From Pigmentiphaga litoralis (GTDB taxonomy: Bacteria; Pseudomonadota; Gammaproteobacteria; Burkholderiales; Burkholderiaceae_B), in NCBI RefSeq assembly GCF_013408655.1, contig NZ_JACCBP010000002.1, positions 967,875-1,031,874 of the forward strand: 64,000 bases of DNA, given 5' to 3'. Shown piece by piece: positions 27,576 to 36,218 of the stretch (its first letter is position 1; each line of letters starts with the position of its first letter). Below the pieces are notes generated by a model that saw nothing but the letters and a program-made list of their open reading frames with translations, searched no databases and was not told the origin of the DNA. Position numbers and translations under genes: made by a program.

Positions 27576-27606
27576 GGACACCCCATGGACACCCCGCGGA
27601 CACCCC
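27576..27606. repeat. 11-bp direct repeat, three copies, upstream of motor-like operon
   Basis: GGACACCCC occurs at 27576, 27587 and 27598, exactly 11 bp apart, about 80-110 bp upstream of the DUF3348 start. Helical-turn spacing on one face of DNA is typical of a cooperative regulator site. No promoter is obvious. Confidence 0.55.
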
Positions 27607-27686
27607 GCGCGTAGCGGGTGCGCCGCCCCCAAGTTCCGGCAAACCGCGCCAAAAGGGTAAACTCCTCGGTCTTTGACCCGGGTTTT

Positions 27687-28520
27687 ATGGTGCAAGAACC
27701 GCCACGGCGCACGGGTTTCGGCGGCCCCAAGCTGATTCGTCTGCTGGCCCGCCTGACCGACGCCGACGTACCCGCCAGTCCGTTGTCGCCACCCGATAAG
27801 CTGGGTGGCTGGCTTGCCTGGACCGACGCGATTGCCCTGTCGGGCGCCCTGAGTGGGGCGCCGGTCGCGGCAACGCCTGTGCTTCCCGCCGCTTACAGCG
27901 CCGAGGAGCGCGAGTGCGCGCGCGTGAAAACCGCACTGGAAAACGCCATTACCGGCAAAAGCGCGGCGTCGGCACGGGCCCAGGCGGGGCCGCGAGGCCA
28001 GCGCCGGGCGCCGGCGCAGCCCGAAGTCCAGGCGGCCGAACTCGTCCAGTACGCGACGCATCGCCAGCGGTATTCGACGCTCCAGCAGACCATGGAGACG
28101 AATATCGGGGGTCTGCGCCGTCGTTTGCGGGGCGTGCTGGCCGCGTCGTCGCCCGCCCTGAACCGGCTGGCGGTGGTGGACGCGGCCATGGAACAGGCGC
28201 TGGGCGCACGCGAGCGGACCTTGCTTGCCGGCATTCCCGGTCTGCTCGAACCGCATTTCGACCGCGTGCGGCGGGCAGGGCAGGTCGCGGCCGGCCCGGA
28301 ACCGGACGTGGCGCCGGACGTGGCCTTGAGCGTGGCGAACGCGGCCGCGGCTGCCGAGGCCCAGGGTTCCGACCCGAAAAAGGCTGTCGGCAAGCCGATG
28401 TTTACCGTCGGCCCCTGGCTGGACGTGTTCCGCCAGGATATGCAGAGCGTGTTGCTCGCCGAATTGGAAATCCGTTTAGAACCGATCGAAGCGCTGCTGG
28501 AGGCGCTTCGGGGCGGTTGA
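27687..28520 (+). CDS. DUF3348-family protein, first gene of motor-like operon
   Basis: 277-aa soluble protein of unknown function that I recognise as DUF3348. Its N-terminal block is conserved (RTGFGGPKLIRLLARLTDADVP ending in LGGWLAWTDAIALSGAL), followed by a variable basic linker and a helical C-terminal part that ends in FRQDMQSVLLAELEIRLEP. No signal peptide or membrane segment, so cytoplasmic. The ATG at 27687 was chosen because family members begin with MxQxPxRTG; no clear Shine-Dalgarno precedes it (GGGTTTT). The next gene starts 10 nt downstream. The gene order DUF3348-DUF802-OmpA-DUF2894 recurs, to my recollection, in Bordetella and Burkholderia relatives, implying a joint function. 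Confidence 0.83.
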   Translation: MVQEPPRRTGFGGPKLIRLLARLTDADVPASPLSPPDKLGGWLAWTDAIALSGALSGAPVAATPVLPAAYSAEERECARVKTALENAITGKSAASARAQAGPRGQRRAPAQPEVQAAELVQYATHRQRYSTLQQTMETNIGGLRRRLRGVLAASSPALNRLAVVDAAMEQALGARERTLLAGIPGLLEPHFDRVRRAGQVAAGPEPDVAPDVALSVANAAAAAEAQGSDPKKAVGKPMFTVGPWLDVFRQDMQSVLLAELEIRLEPIEALLEALRGG

Positions 28521-28530
28521 CCAGGACGTC

Positions 28531-31500
28531 ATGACCCGATTTATTCCGTATGTAGTGTTTGTGGTGGGCCTGGCGGTTGCAGGCTGGATCGGTGCCGGTT
28601 ACCTGACCGCGAACCCCCTGGCGCTGGCCGTCACGCTGTTGATCGTTGCCGTCTACCTCTTGGGCGCGCTCGAGCTGTACCGCTATCAGATGGCCACGGG
28701 CACCCTGACGCGCGCGATCGCCGGGCTCAAGGAAGCCCCCGGCCGGCTGGGCGACTGGATCGACACCGTGCATCCCACCTTGCGCAATGCCGTGCGGCTG
28801 CGGGTGGAAGGCGAGCGCACCGGTCTGCCCGCGCCCACCCTGACGCCCTATCTGGTCGGCCTGCTGGTGCTGCTGGGCATGCTGGGCACCTTCCTGGGCA
28901 TGGTCGCCACGCTGCGTGGCACCGGCCTCGCGCTCGAAAGTTCAACCGACCTGGAAGCCATCCGCGCGTCGCTGGCCGAACCGGTCAAGGGCCTGGGTTT
29001 TGCGTTCGGCACGTCGGTCGCGGGTGTCGCCACGTCGGCCATGCTGGGCCTGATCGCGGCGCTGTGCCGCCGCGAACGCATCCAGGCCGCGCGGTCGCTG
29101 GACGGCCTGCTGGCCGGGTCGCTGCGCGCGTTTTCGCTCACGCATCGACGGGAAGAAAGCTTCAAGCTGCTGCAGCGACAGGCGGACCTGATGCCGACCG
29201 TGGTCGACCGGCTCGAGGCCATGATGACGACCATCACGCAGCAGACGCAGGCCTTGAATGATCGCCTGGTCGCCCAGCAGGACGTGTTCCATGGCAAGGC
29301 CGATGCGGCCTACACGCGCCTGGCCGCGTCGGTCGAACAGAGCCTGAAAGACAGTGTGGTCGAAGGGGTGCGCTCCGCCGGCGCGGCCATCCAGCCCGCG
29401 GTCGAGGCCACCATGGCCAGTGTCGCCCGCGAAACGGCGGTGCTGCACGAGTCCGTCACGCAGGCCGTGCAACGCCAGCTGGATGGGCTGTCGACCCGAT
29501 TCGAAACGTCGACGGCGACCGTGGCCGATATCTGGAAAGGCGCCGTGGCCGAGCAGCGGCAGGCCAGCGAAGCGCTGACCGCCGACCTGCGTCAGTCGCT
29601 TGACGCCTTTGCCGGTACGTTCGACACCCGGTCCTCCCGGCTGCTGGATGAGGTCGCCGCACGCATGGACGGCGTGGCCGACACCGTGGCGGCCAAGTGG
29701 GAAACGGCCCTGGCGCATCAGTCGGTCGCCAGCAAGAAGCTTGCGGAAGACAACCAGTTGGCGTTGACCGCGGCATCGGCCGGCTTTGCGCAGCAGGCGG
29801 CTTCATTGGTCAGTACGCTGAGCACGTCACACGACCAGTTGCGGACCGAATTGGCCACGCAAGACGCGCAGCGCCTGTCCGCCTGGACCGGTGCGCTCGA
29901 TCAATTGGCCGGGTCCTTGCGCGACGAATGGAAGGACGTGGGCGCGGCATCGGCAGGCCATCAGCAGCAGATCTGCGATGCGCTGGCCGAGACGGCCCGC
30001 ACCATCGCCGCCCAGACGCAAACCCACGCCACCGCCACCCTTGCCGAGATCGACCGCCTGGTGCAGGCCGCTGCCGATGCGCCCAAGGCCGCCCTGGCTC
30101 TGCAGTCCGAACTGGCCGAGCAGGACGCGCAGCGTCTCACGGCCTGGACCACCTCTTTGGCGGAGATGGCCGCCACGCTGCGCGCCGAATGGCAACAGGC
30201 CGGATCGGTCACGGCTACCCGCCAGCAGGACATCGTTGATGCACTGGCCGCGGCGGCGCGCGACATGACGCAGGAAGCCCGCGCCCATAGCCAGACCACC
30301 CTGGCGGAAATCGAAAGGCTGGTGCAGGTGGCCGCTGCGGCCCCCAATGCCGCCGCCGCCTTGCAGGCCGACCTGGCCGCGCAAGACCAGCAACGTCTGG
30401 CCGCCTGGACTGCCTCGCTTGCGGCCATGGCCACCGGCCTGCGCGAAGAATGGCAACAGGCAGGCGCATCGTCGGCCAGCCGTCAGCAGGACGTATGCGA
30501 TGTGCTGGCGCTGACCGCGCGCGAAATCGCCGAACAGACGCAGGCGCACACCGCCACGACGCTGGCGGAAATCACACGCCTGGTCGACGTCGCGGCCGAT
30601 GCGCCCAAGGCTGCCGCCGCTTTGCAGGCCGAGCTGGCCGCTCAGGATCAGCAACGCCTGGCCGCCTGGACCGAGTCGCTAGCCGACATGGCCGCCACCC
30701 TGCGCGAAGAATGGCAGCAGGCCGGCACGCACACGACTGACCGCCAGCAGGCCATGTACGACGCGATCGCCACCACCGCGCGCGAAATGGCCGAGCAGAC
30801 GCAGGCCCACGCCAGCAAGACGCTTGCGGAAATCAACCGCCTCGTCGACGTGGCCGCGGCGGCGCCGCAAGCCGCAGCCGCCCTGCAATCCGAACTGGCC
30901 GCGCAGGACCAGCAGCGCCTGGCCGCCTGGACCGCATCGCTGGCCGAGATGGCCGCCACGCTGCGCGAAGAATGGCAGCAGGCCGGCACGCACACCACCA
31001 CTCGCCAGCAGGCCATGTACGACGCGATTGCGCAAACCACGCGTGACATGACAGACCAGGCCAAGACCCACGCCAGCACCACGTTGGCCGAGATCGATCG
31101 CCTGGTGCAGGTTGCGGCCGACGCCCCCAAGGCCGCCGCCGCTTTGCAGGCCGAACTGGCTGCGCAAGACCAGCAGCGCCTGTCGGCCTGGACCGCGTCG
31201 TTGGCCGCCATGGCGACGACGCTGCGCGACGAATGGGAGCAGGCGGGCACGCATACGACCGACCGTCAGCAAGCCATGTACGACGCGATCACCACGACCG
31301 CGCGCGAGATGGCCGAACAGACGCAGGCGCACGCCACCACCACCCTGGCCGAGATCGATCGCCTGGTGCAGGTCGCGGCCGAGGCCCCCAAGGCCGCCGC
31401 CGCCCTGCAGGCCGAATTGGCCGGGCAGGACCAGCAGCGCCTGGCTGCCTGGACCGGTTCGCTGACCGACATGGTCACCACGCTGCGCCAGGAATGGGCA

Positions 31501-32184
31501 CAGGCCGGCGATCAGGTCACGCGTCAGCAGCGCGACATCTGCGATGCCCTGGCACAGACGGCGCGCGACATCACCGCCGACACCAAGGCCCATGCCAGCG
31601 AGACGATCGCCGAAATGGCGCGCCTGGTGCAGGCGGCGTCCGAGGCGCCCAAAGCCGCGGCCGACGTCATCACCGAAGTGCGCCAGAAGCTGTCCGACAG
31701 CATGGCCCGCGACAACGTCATGCTCGAAGAACGCAGCCGCCTGCTCGAAACGCTGGGCACACTGCTTGACGCCGTCAACCATGCATCCACGGAACAACGC
31801 ACGGCGGTCGATGCCTTGGTCACGACCTCGTCCGACATGCTGGAGCGCGTGGGCAGCCGATTCACGGAGCAGGTCGAAAGCGAGACCGGCAAACTGACCG
31901 AAGTGGCCGCGCAGGTCACAGGCAGCGCCCTGGAAGTCGCCAGCCTTGGCGAAGCCTTCGGCACGGCTGTCCAATTGTTCAGTCAATCGAACGAGTCGCT
32001 GGTGGGCAACCTGCAGCGCCTGGAAGCCGCGCTGGAAAAGACCACCACGCGCAGCGACGAACAGCTGGCCTACTACGTGGCCCAGGCCCGCGAAGTCATC
32101 GACCTCAGCATGCTGGCGCAAAAGCAGATCGTTGACGATCTCCAGCAATTGGCCGGCCAGCGTGCCGGGGCAGCCGCGACATGA
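28531..32184 (+). CDS. DUF802 protein: MotA/ExbB/ZorA-like membrane channel with long repetitive tail
   Basis: 1217-aa inner-membrane protein. Four transmembrane helices lie at about 5-24, 29-47, 107-127 and 154-178. The last two carry the MotA/TolQ/ExbB-type signatures LVLLGMLGTFLGMVATL and PVKGLGFAFGTSVAGVATSA. After residue ~200 comes a very long, Ala/Gln/Glu-rich, predicted helical cytoplasmic tail with seven 87-residue repeats (residues ~441-1049), then a final helical region to the C-terminus (AYYVAQAREVIDLSMLAQKQ). This layout, a MotA-like head with an extended coiled tail, matches ZorA of the Zorya anti-phage system in principle. The stop overlaps the start of the OmpA gene (ATGA), so the two are translationally coupled, as expected for a channel pair. 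Function in this family is not established. Confidence 0.85.
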   Translation: MTRFIPYVVFVVGLAVAGWIGAGYLTANPLALAVTLLIVAVYLLGALELYRYQMATGTLTRAIAGLKEAPGRLGDWIDTVHPTLRNAVRLRVEGERTGLPAPTLTPYLVGLLVLLGMLGTFLGMVATLRGTGLALESSTDLEAIRASLAEPVKGLGFAFGTSVAGVATSAMLGLIAALCRRERIQAARSLDGLLAGSLRAFSLTHRREESFKLLQRQADLMPTVVDRLEAMMTTITQQTQALNDRLVAQQDVFHGKADAAYTRLAASVEQSLKDSVVEGVRSAGAAIQPAVEATMASVARETAVLHESVTQAVQRQLDGLSTRFETSTATVADIWKGAVAEQRQASEALTADLRQSLDAFAGTFDTRSSRLLDEVAARMDGVADTVAAKWETALAHQSVASKKLAEDNQLALTAASAGFAQQAASLVSTLSTSHDQLRTELATQDAQRLSAWTGALDQLAGSLRDEWKDVGAASAGHQQQICDALAETARTIAAQTQTHATATLAEIDRLVQAAADAPKAALALQSELAEQDAQRLTAWTTSLAEMAATLRAEWQQAGSVTATRQQDIVDALAAAARDMTQEARAHSQTTLAEIERLVQVAAAAPNAAAALQADLAAQDQQRLAAWTASLAAMATGLREEWQQAGASSASRQQDVCDVLALTAREIAEQTQAHTATTLAEITRLVDVAADAPKAAAALQAELAAQDQQRLAAWTESLADMAATLREEWQQAGTHTTDRQQAMYDAIATTAREMAEQTQAHASKTLAEINRLVDVAAAAPQAAAALQSELAAQDQQRLAAWTASLAEMAATLREEWQQAGTHTTTRQQAMYDAIAQTTRDMTDQAKTHASTTLAEIDRLVQVAADAPKAAAALQAELAAQDQQRLSAWTASLAAMATTLRDEWEQAGTHTTDRQQAMYDAITTTAREMAEQTQAHATTTLAEIDRLVQVAAEAPKAAAALQAELAGQDQQRLAAWTGSLTDMVTTLRQEWAQAGDQVTRQQRDICDALAQTARDITADTKAHASETIAEMARLVQAASEAPKAAADVITEVRQKLSDSMARDNVMLEERSRLLETLGTLLDAVNHASTEQRTAVDALVTTSSDMLERVGSRFTEQVESETGKLTEVAAQVTGSALEVASLGEAFGTAVQLFSQSNESLVGNLQRLEAALEKTTTRSDEQLAYYVAQAREVIDLSMLAQKQIVDDLQQLAGQRAGAAAT
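29851..31677 (+). repeat. Seven tandem 261-bp repeats (87 aa each) in the DUF802 tail
   Basis: Each unit begins LAxQDxQRLxAWTxSL, continues with LREEWQQAG and ends with TLAEIDRLVQVAADAPKAAA. Units start at nt 29851 and every 261 bp to 31677. The middle copies are almost identical at DNA level, while the first and last are more diverged, the pattern expected from recent internal expansion. Length is an exact multiple of three, so copy-number changes keep the frame. Confidence 0.9.
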
Positions 32185-32834
32185 ACGACGACATCGACGC
32201 TGGCGTCGACAGCAGCGTTCCGGTCTGGGCCGTCTTTGGCGACCTGATGTCGGTCATGCTGGGCGCCTTCGTGCTGGTGCTGGTCGGCGTGATCGGCGTG
32301 CAACTGGAACTGTCGGCGCGGCTGGAACGAGAGGTCAAGCAGCGCCAGGAAGAAACGCAGCGCCGCGAAGCCCTCGAAAAAGCGCTGGCCGGACCTTTGG
32401 CGGCCGGCCGGGTCACGCTGGTGAACGGCCGCATCGGCATCAGCGGCAGCGTGCTCTTCCCGATCAATTCCGCCCAGCTGCAGGCCGAAGGGCGCGAGGT
32501 CCTGCGCACGCTGATCGCCCCGTTGTCGATCTATCTGGAAGCGCGTCAGGAAGTGCTGATGGTCAGCGGCTTTACCGACGATCAGCAGGTCAAGGAAACC
32601 AATCGCCGGTTCGCCGACAACTGGGAACTGTCGGCGCAACGCGCGTTGACGGTCACCCGCGCGTTGATCGAAGAAGGCATCGCGCCGTCGTTGGTGTTTG
32701 CGGCGGCGTTCGGATCCGAACAGCCTGTCACCACCAATACCGACGAAGCCAGCCGCGCCAAGAATCGCCGCGTGGAAATCGCGCCGATCCGCAAGCCCGC
32801 CGCCGCCGACGCGGCCAAGCCGGCGCGTGAGTGA
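32181..32834 (+). CDS. OmpA-family MotB/ZorB-like stator partner
   Basis: 217-aa protein with a single N-terminal membrane helix (about 22-40), a short coiled linker and a C-terminal OmpA/peptidoglycan-binding domain (VSGFTDDQ, NWELSAQRALTVTRALIEEG, SRAKNRRVEI). The membrane helix starts FGDLMSVMLGAFVLVLVG: the aspartate at residue 21 sits where MotB and ZorB carry the ion-conducting Asp. It overlaps the DUF802 gene by 4 nt and the DUF2894 gene by 4 nt. With the DUF802 protein it should form a peptidoglycan-anchored, ion-driven complex in the inner membrane; energetics and output are inference. Confidence 0.87.
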   Translation: MNDDIDAGVDSSVPVWAVFGDLMSVMLGAFVLVLVGVIGVQLELSARLEREVKQRQEETQRREALEKALAGPLAAGRVTLVNGRIGISGSVLFPINSAQLQAEGREVLRTLIAPLSIYLEARQEVLMVSGFTDDQQVKETNRRFADNWELSAQRALTVTRALIEEGIAPSLVFAAAFGSEQPVTTNTDEASRAKNRRVEIAPIRKPAAADAAKPARE

Positions 32835-33580
32835 CGGGGCGAAGGCATGAGCGAGCGCCTGGCATGACGGTGGACCCGGATGCGTCCGCACTCGACATTG
32901 CGTCGCGGCTTGCCGACTGGCGAGAGCACGGCGCCGACCGTATCGACCCCTTGCGTTTCCATCTGATTGAAGCCCTGGCGCGCAGGGCGGCAGGGCAGGG
33001 CGGCGCCGCCCGGCGCGTGCTGGATGCAAGGCTGCGTGACTTGATCGCGGCGTATGAAACATTGGTGGCACAGGCGGGGGCCGGCAGTGCGTCGGCTGAT
33101 CCGGTCGCTCGAGCAGCGACAGCCCTTGCAGCGGGATCGGCACCGGCTGCCGCCACCGCTTCGGCACTGCCCACCGCGCGCCGCCCCTTGGTGGACCTGC
33201 TCAACTACATCCAGCAGCAGACCGCCGAATCCGACGCGCACCGCACCTTGCGCAAGGTCGCGCTGCAACGCGCCACCTATCCCGAACTGCCCGAGATCGA
33301 CTACTTCCGTGATGCGTTGTCGAAGGTCAGCACCAACCGGCAGGTACGCCAGTCGCTGGAACGCGTCCCGGAAAACGCCGGCCCGCTCAACTCCAGTCAC
33401 CTTGTGCACCGGTCACTGCTGATGATGCGCGAACTGTCGCCCGGCTATCTGCGGCACTTCCTGGCCTATGTCGACGGCCTGTCGTGGATGGAGCAGGTCA
33501 ACGCCTTCGGGATGCCGATGGGCAAGGACGCCGCAAAACCCGGCGCAGCCAGAAAGACCAGCCGCGCGAAAGCGAAATAG
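32831..33580 (+). CDS. DUF2894-family protein, last gene of motor-like operon
   Basis: 249-aa soluble protein of unknown function. The N-terminal half is a helical region (ALDIASRLADWREHGADRID ... LDARLRDLIAAYETLV), then an Ala-rich linker, then a conserved C-terminal domain (RPLVDLLNYIQQQ, LPEIDYFRDALSKVSTNRQV, GPLNSSHLVHRSLLMMREL, YLRHFLAYVDGLSWMEQV). I use the GTG at 32831 because it overlaps the OmpA stop (GTGA coupling); an ATG at 32864 is the alternative. No membrane segment, so it may bind the cytoplasmic tail of the DUF802 protein. Confidence 0.82.
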   Translation: MTGRRHERAPGMTVDPDASALDIASRLADWREHGADRIDPLRFHLIEALARRAAGQGGAARRVLDARLRDLIAAYETLVAQAGAGSASADPVARAATALAAGSAPAAATASALPTARRPLVDLLNYIQQQTAESDAHRTLRKVALQRATYPELPEIDYFRDALSKVSTNRQVRQSLERVPENAGPLNSSHLVHRSLLMMRELSPGYLRHFLAYVDGLSWMEQVNAFGMPMGKDAAKPGAARKTSRAKAK

Positions 33581-33613
33581 CAGGCAAGGGACACGCGGTG
33601 GCTGCAGACCGCA

Positions 33614-34852
33614 TCACTCCGCCGGCCGGATCCGTTTCCCGTTCCCCACACTCACCGACGCGGCCACCAGCAGCACCGCGCTGCCTACGAACGTCGCCGT
33701 AATCGACATCCCGTCCAGCAGCAGCCCACCCAGTCCGCCGCCCAGCATGATCGCCAGCTGAATCGCCGCGACCATCAGGCCGCCCCCACTCTCCGGGTCG
33801 TCCGCGACACCCTTCGACAGCCAGGTCGACCAGCACACCGGGATCGCCGAATTCAGCGTGCCCCACGCAACCATCAGTCCACCGACAGCCCATAACCAGT
33901 GACCCGCGACCAGCATCGCCAGGGTCACCGCGGCCAAAGCCAGCGGCAGCCAGCGCATCAACGCGTACAGGTGACGTCCGATCAGCATGCTGGCGCTGTA
34001 TGTCCCCAGGAACCCCGCCGCGCCCAGGCACAGCAACAGCAATGACAACTGCGTCACGGTCACGCCGGTGGTCGTTTCCAGGAATGGCCGGAAATAGGTA
34101 AAGCTGGCGAAGGCGCCCGCAAAGGTCAGCATCACACCGAGCATGGCAAAGGCTACATGCGGCCGCTTCAGCAGGCCCAGCACCTTGCGCACGGGCGTGG
34201 CCGCTTGCGGGGGCAGGGACGGCAGGCTTGCCCACTGCCAGATCAGGTTGGCCACCACGAAAGGCGTCATCGCCCAGAACACGCCGCGCCAGCCAATCAG
34301 GCCGCCCACATAGCTGCCGATTGGCGCCGCGAACGCCGCGGCCACGGCGTTACCGGTGTACAGCAGCCCCAGCGCCTTGGGGACAGCGGCGTCGGGCACC
34401 AGCCGCATGATGGTCGCGGTCGACAGGGCCCAGAAGCCGCCAACGGTGATGCCGAGCAGGGCGCGCGCCGCCATGAACACGGCAAAGTTGGTGGCCGACG
34501 CGATCAGCAGCAAGGACGCCAGCATGACGACCGTCAATGCCAGCAGGACGTGGCGGCGGTCGAAGCGGCTGGCGATCGTCGCAATGAACAGGCTCGTCAC
34601 CACGGCAAACAGCCCCGATACCGAGATCGCCTGGCCGGCCATGCCCTGGGTCGCATGCAGGTCGGTGGCAATGGGCGTCAGCAGGCTGACCGGCATGAAT
34701 TCGGACGCGATCAGCAGGGCGACGCACATGGCCATGGAGCCAACCGCGGCCCAGGGCGTGGCGGTGGCGGTGGCGGAGGGCGACGACGCAGCGGCCAAGG
34801 GCGCAGTCGTCGGTTCAGGCCCCGCGTGATGGGTGGCAGTGGAAGGGGTCAT
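33614..34852 (-). CDS. MFS efflux transporter, DHA1/sugar-nucleoside efflux type
   Basis: 412-aa, 12-helix major facilitator protein. Characteristic motifs: an N-terminal helix ending ASEFMPVSLLTPIATDL, the loop-2/3 motif region ATIASRFDRRHVLLAL, and GITVGGFWALSTATIMRLVP in helix 5, typical of the NepI/YdhP/AraJ branch of drug and sugar exporters. The ATG at 34852 (MTPSTATHHAG) precedes a soluble leader of ~35 residues; a longer open frame reaches 34984 but shows no ribosome site. It is divergent from a LysR gene, which likely controls it. Substrate unknown. Confidence 0.87.
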   Translation of the reverse strand: MTPSTATHHAGPEPTTAPLAAASSPSATATATPWAAVGSMAMCVALLIASEFMPVSLLTPIATDLHATQGMAGQAISVSGLFAVVTSLFIATIASRFDRRHVLLALTVVMLASLLLIASATNFAVFMAARALLGITVGGFWALSTATIMRLVPDAAVPKALGLLYTGNAVAAAFAAPIGSYVGGLIGWRGVFWAMTPFVVANLIWQWASLPSLPPQAATPVRKVLGLLKRPHVAFAMLGVMLTFAGAFASFTYFRPFLETTTGVTVTQLSLLLLCLGAAGFLGTYSASMLIGRHLYALMRWLPLALAAVTLAMLVAGHWLWAVGGLMVAWGTLNSAIPVCWSTWLSKGVADDPESGGGLMVAAIQLAIMLGGGLGGLLLDGMSITATFVGSAVLLVAASVSVGNGKRIRPAE

Positions 34853-35170
34853 GGGAATCAAGGAATGAGAAGACAGGAAATGCAGACGGGGACCGGCGTC
34901 CGGCAGTGACACGCAGCAGCGATGCACAGCAGTCAAACGCCGCAGCCACACGCAGAAGTCATACGAAGCAGCCGCACGGTGCAACCAAAGGCATGGACTA
35001 ACGACGCCGCATGGCGTGCGGGAAAACCCGTATCAAGGCCTCCATGGTATGCCCGCCGTGTCCTATCCGATCCCTTCTGAATTCGTCGGGCCTATGAACC
35101 GCAATCATCAATAGGCAGTTCCGTTAAGCGCGAGCTATCATGAAAATCCGATAATCCTGCCGGATCCTTC
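34853..35170. promoter_or_regulatory. Divergent MFS/LysR intergenic region with LysR-box-like dyad
   Basis: 318 bp without a gene. TATC-N10-GATA at 35136-35153, just before the LysR start, fits the interrupted dyad of a LysR recognition box. Nothing else stands out. Confidence 0.4.
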
Positions 35171-36064
35171 ATGGCTCGCGCCAAGCTCGACGACCTTCTC
35201 GTTTTTTTCGCCGTCGCCCGGGAACGCAGCTTCACGCGCGCCGCCGCCAAGCTCGGCATGACGCAATCCGCGCTCAGCCACATCGTCCGCGGGCTGGAAG
35301 CGAGGATGGGCGTGCGCCTGTTGATCCGCACCACCCGGAGCGTGTCGCCAACCGAAGCGGGCGAACGGCTGCTGCAGAACGTCGCGCCGCGTCTGGACGA
35401 GGTCGAAGCCGAAATCGCGGCGATCAGCGACCTGGGCGACAAGCCGGCCGGCACCATCCGGATCACTGCCATCGACCACGTGATCGACACCGTGCTGTGG
35501 CCCCGCCTGGCGCCCATCCTGCCGGCCTATCCCGATCTGCATGTCGAGATCACGTCGGACTACCGGCTGGTCGACATCGCCGCCGAGCGGTATGACATTG
35601 GCGTGCGTTTTGGCGACCAGGTCGAAAAGGACATGATCGCCGTGCGCCTGACGGCCGATGTCCGCATGATGATCGTCGGGTCGCCCGGCTACTTCGGCGA
35701 CCGCCCTGTGCCGGCGTCCATTGCCGACCTGCACCGGCACAACTGCATCACCTTGCGCCTGTCCAGCAGCGGGGGCGTGTACGCCTGGGAACTGCGCGAC
35801 AACGGCCGCGATGTCGAAGTGCGGGTGCGCGGCCAATGCATGTTCAACAGCGCCTACCAGATCCTGAACGCCGCGCTGAGCGGCTGCGGCCTGGCTTTCG
35901 TTCCGGAAGACCTGGCGGGCCCCGCCGTGCAGGATGGCCGCCTGATCAGTGTCATGGAAGCCTTCTGCCCCAGCTTTCCCGGCCTGCACGCCTACTACCC
36001 CAGCCGACGCCATTCGTCGCGCGCGCTGGCGCTGGTGATTGCCGCGATCCGGCACAAGGCGTGA
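35171..36064 (+). CDS. LysR-family regulator (CrgA/DmlR-like) beside MFS gene
   Basis: 297-aa regulator with an N-terminal HTH (FFAVARERSFTRAAAKLGMT, SALSHIVRGLEARMGVRLL) and an effector domain with the RITAIDHVIDTVLWPRLAP and DIGVRFGDQVEKDMIAVRL motifs common to the subgroup that controls neighbouring transporters or reductases. It is transcribed divergently from the MFS exporter, with a TATC-N10-GATA dyad immediately upstream, suggesting autoregulation and control of the exporter. The inducer is unknown. Confidence 0.88.
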   Translation: MARAKLDDLLVFFAVARERSFTRAAAKLGMTQSALSHIVRGLEARMGVRLLIRTTRSVSPTEAGERLLQNVAPRLDEVEAEIAAISDLGDKPAGTIRITAIDHVIDTVLWPRLAPILPAYPDLHVEITSDYRLVDIAAERYDIGVRFGDQVEKDMIAVRLTADVRMMIVGSPGYFGDRPVPASIADLHRHNCITLRLSSSGGVYAWELRDNGRDVEVRVRGQCMFNSAYQILNAALSGCGLAFVPEDLAGPAVQDGRLISVMEAFCPSFPGLHAYYPSRRHSSRALALVIAAIRHKA

Positions 36065-36143
36065 ATGCAGCGGTGACGCCTGCACGGTGAAGCCAGCACA
36101 GTGACACCCGCACGGTGCCCCCCAGACCGTCATCTCCCCGAAT

Positions 36144-36168
36144 ATTGAGAATGAACCTCATTCGCAAT
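36144..36168. promoter_or_regulatory. Fur box upstream of sigma/FecR fusion gene
   Basis: Dyad with half-sites ATTGAGAATGA and TCATTCGCAAT around ACC; the arms match in 10 of 11 positions and closely follow the Fur consensus (GAGAATGA / TCATTC). It lies ~50 bp before the chosen start, which implies repression by Fe-Fur of the surface-signalling and siderophore-receptor genes. Confidence 0.8.
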
Positions 36169-36218
36169 TGTGGTACCGTCGCGGGTTGCCTGTTGCCGTG
36201 CGCTTCGACGCCCCTGTC

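Noticed and set aside
30679..32148. 489-residue minus-strand frame over the DUF802 repeats
   Set aside because: It exists only because the 261-bp repeats lack stops on that strand; the composition is low-complexity Gly/Arg/His and no start signal is present.
27687..33580. Calling the four-gene set a Zorya defence system
   Set aside because: Only ZorA/ZorB-like proteins are visible; no ZorC, ZorD (helicase-nuclease) or ZorE gene is nearby, and the flanking DUF3348/DUF2894 genes are different.
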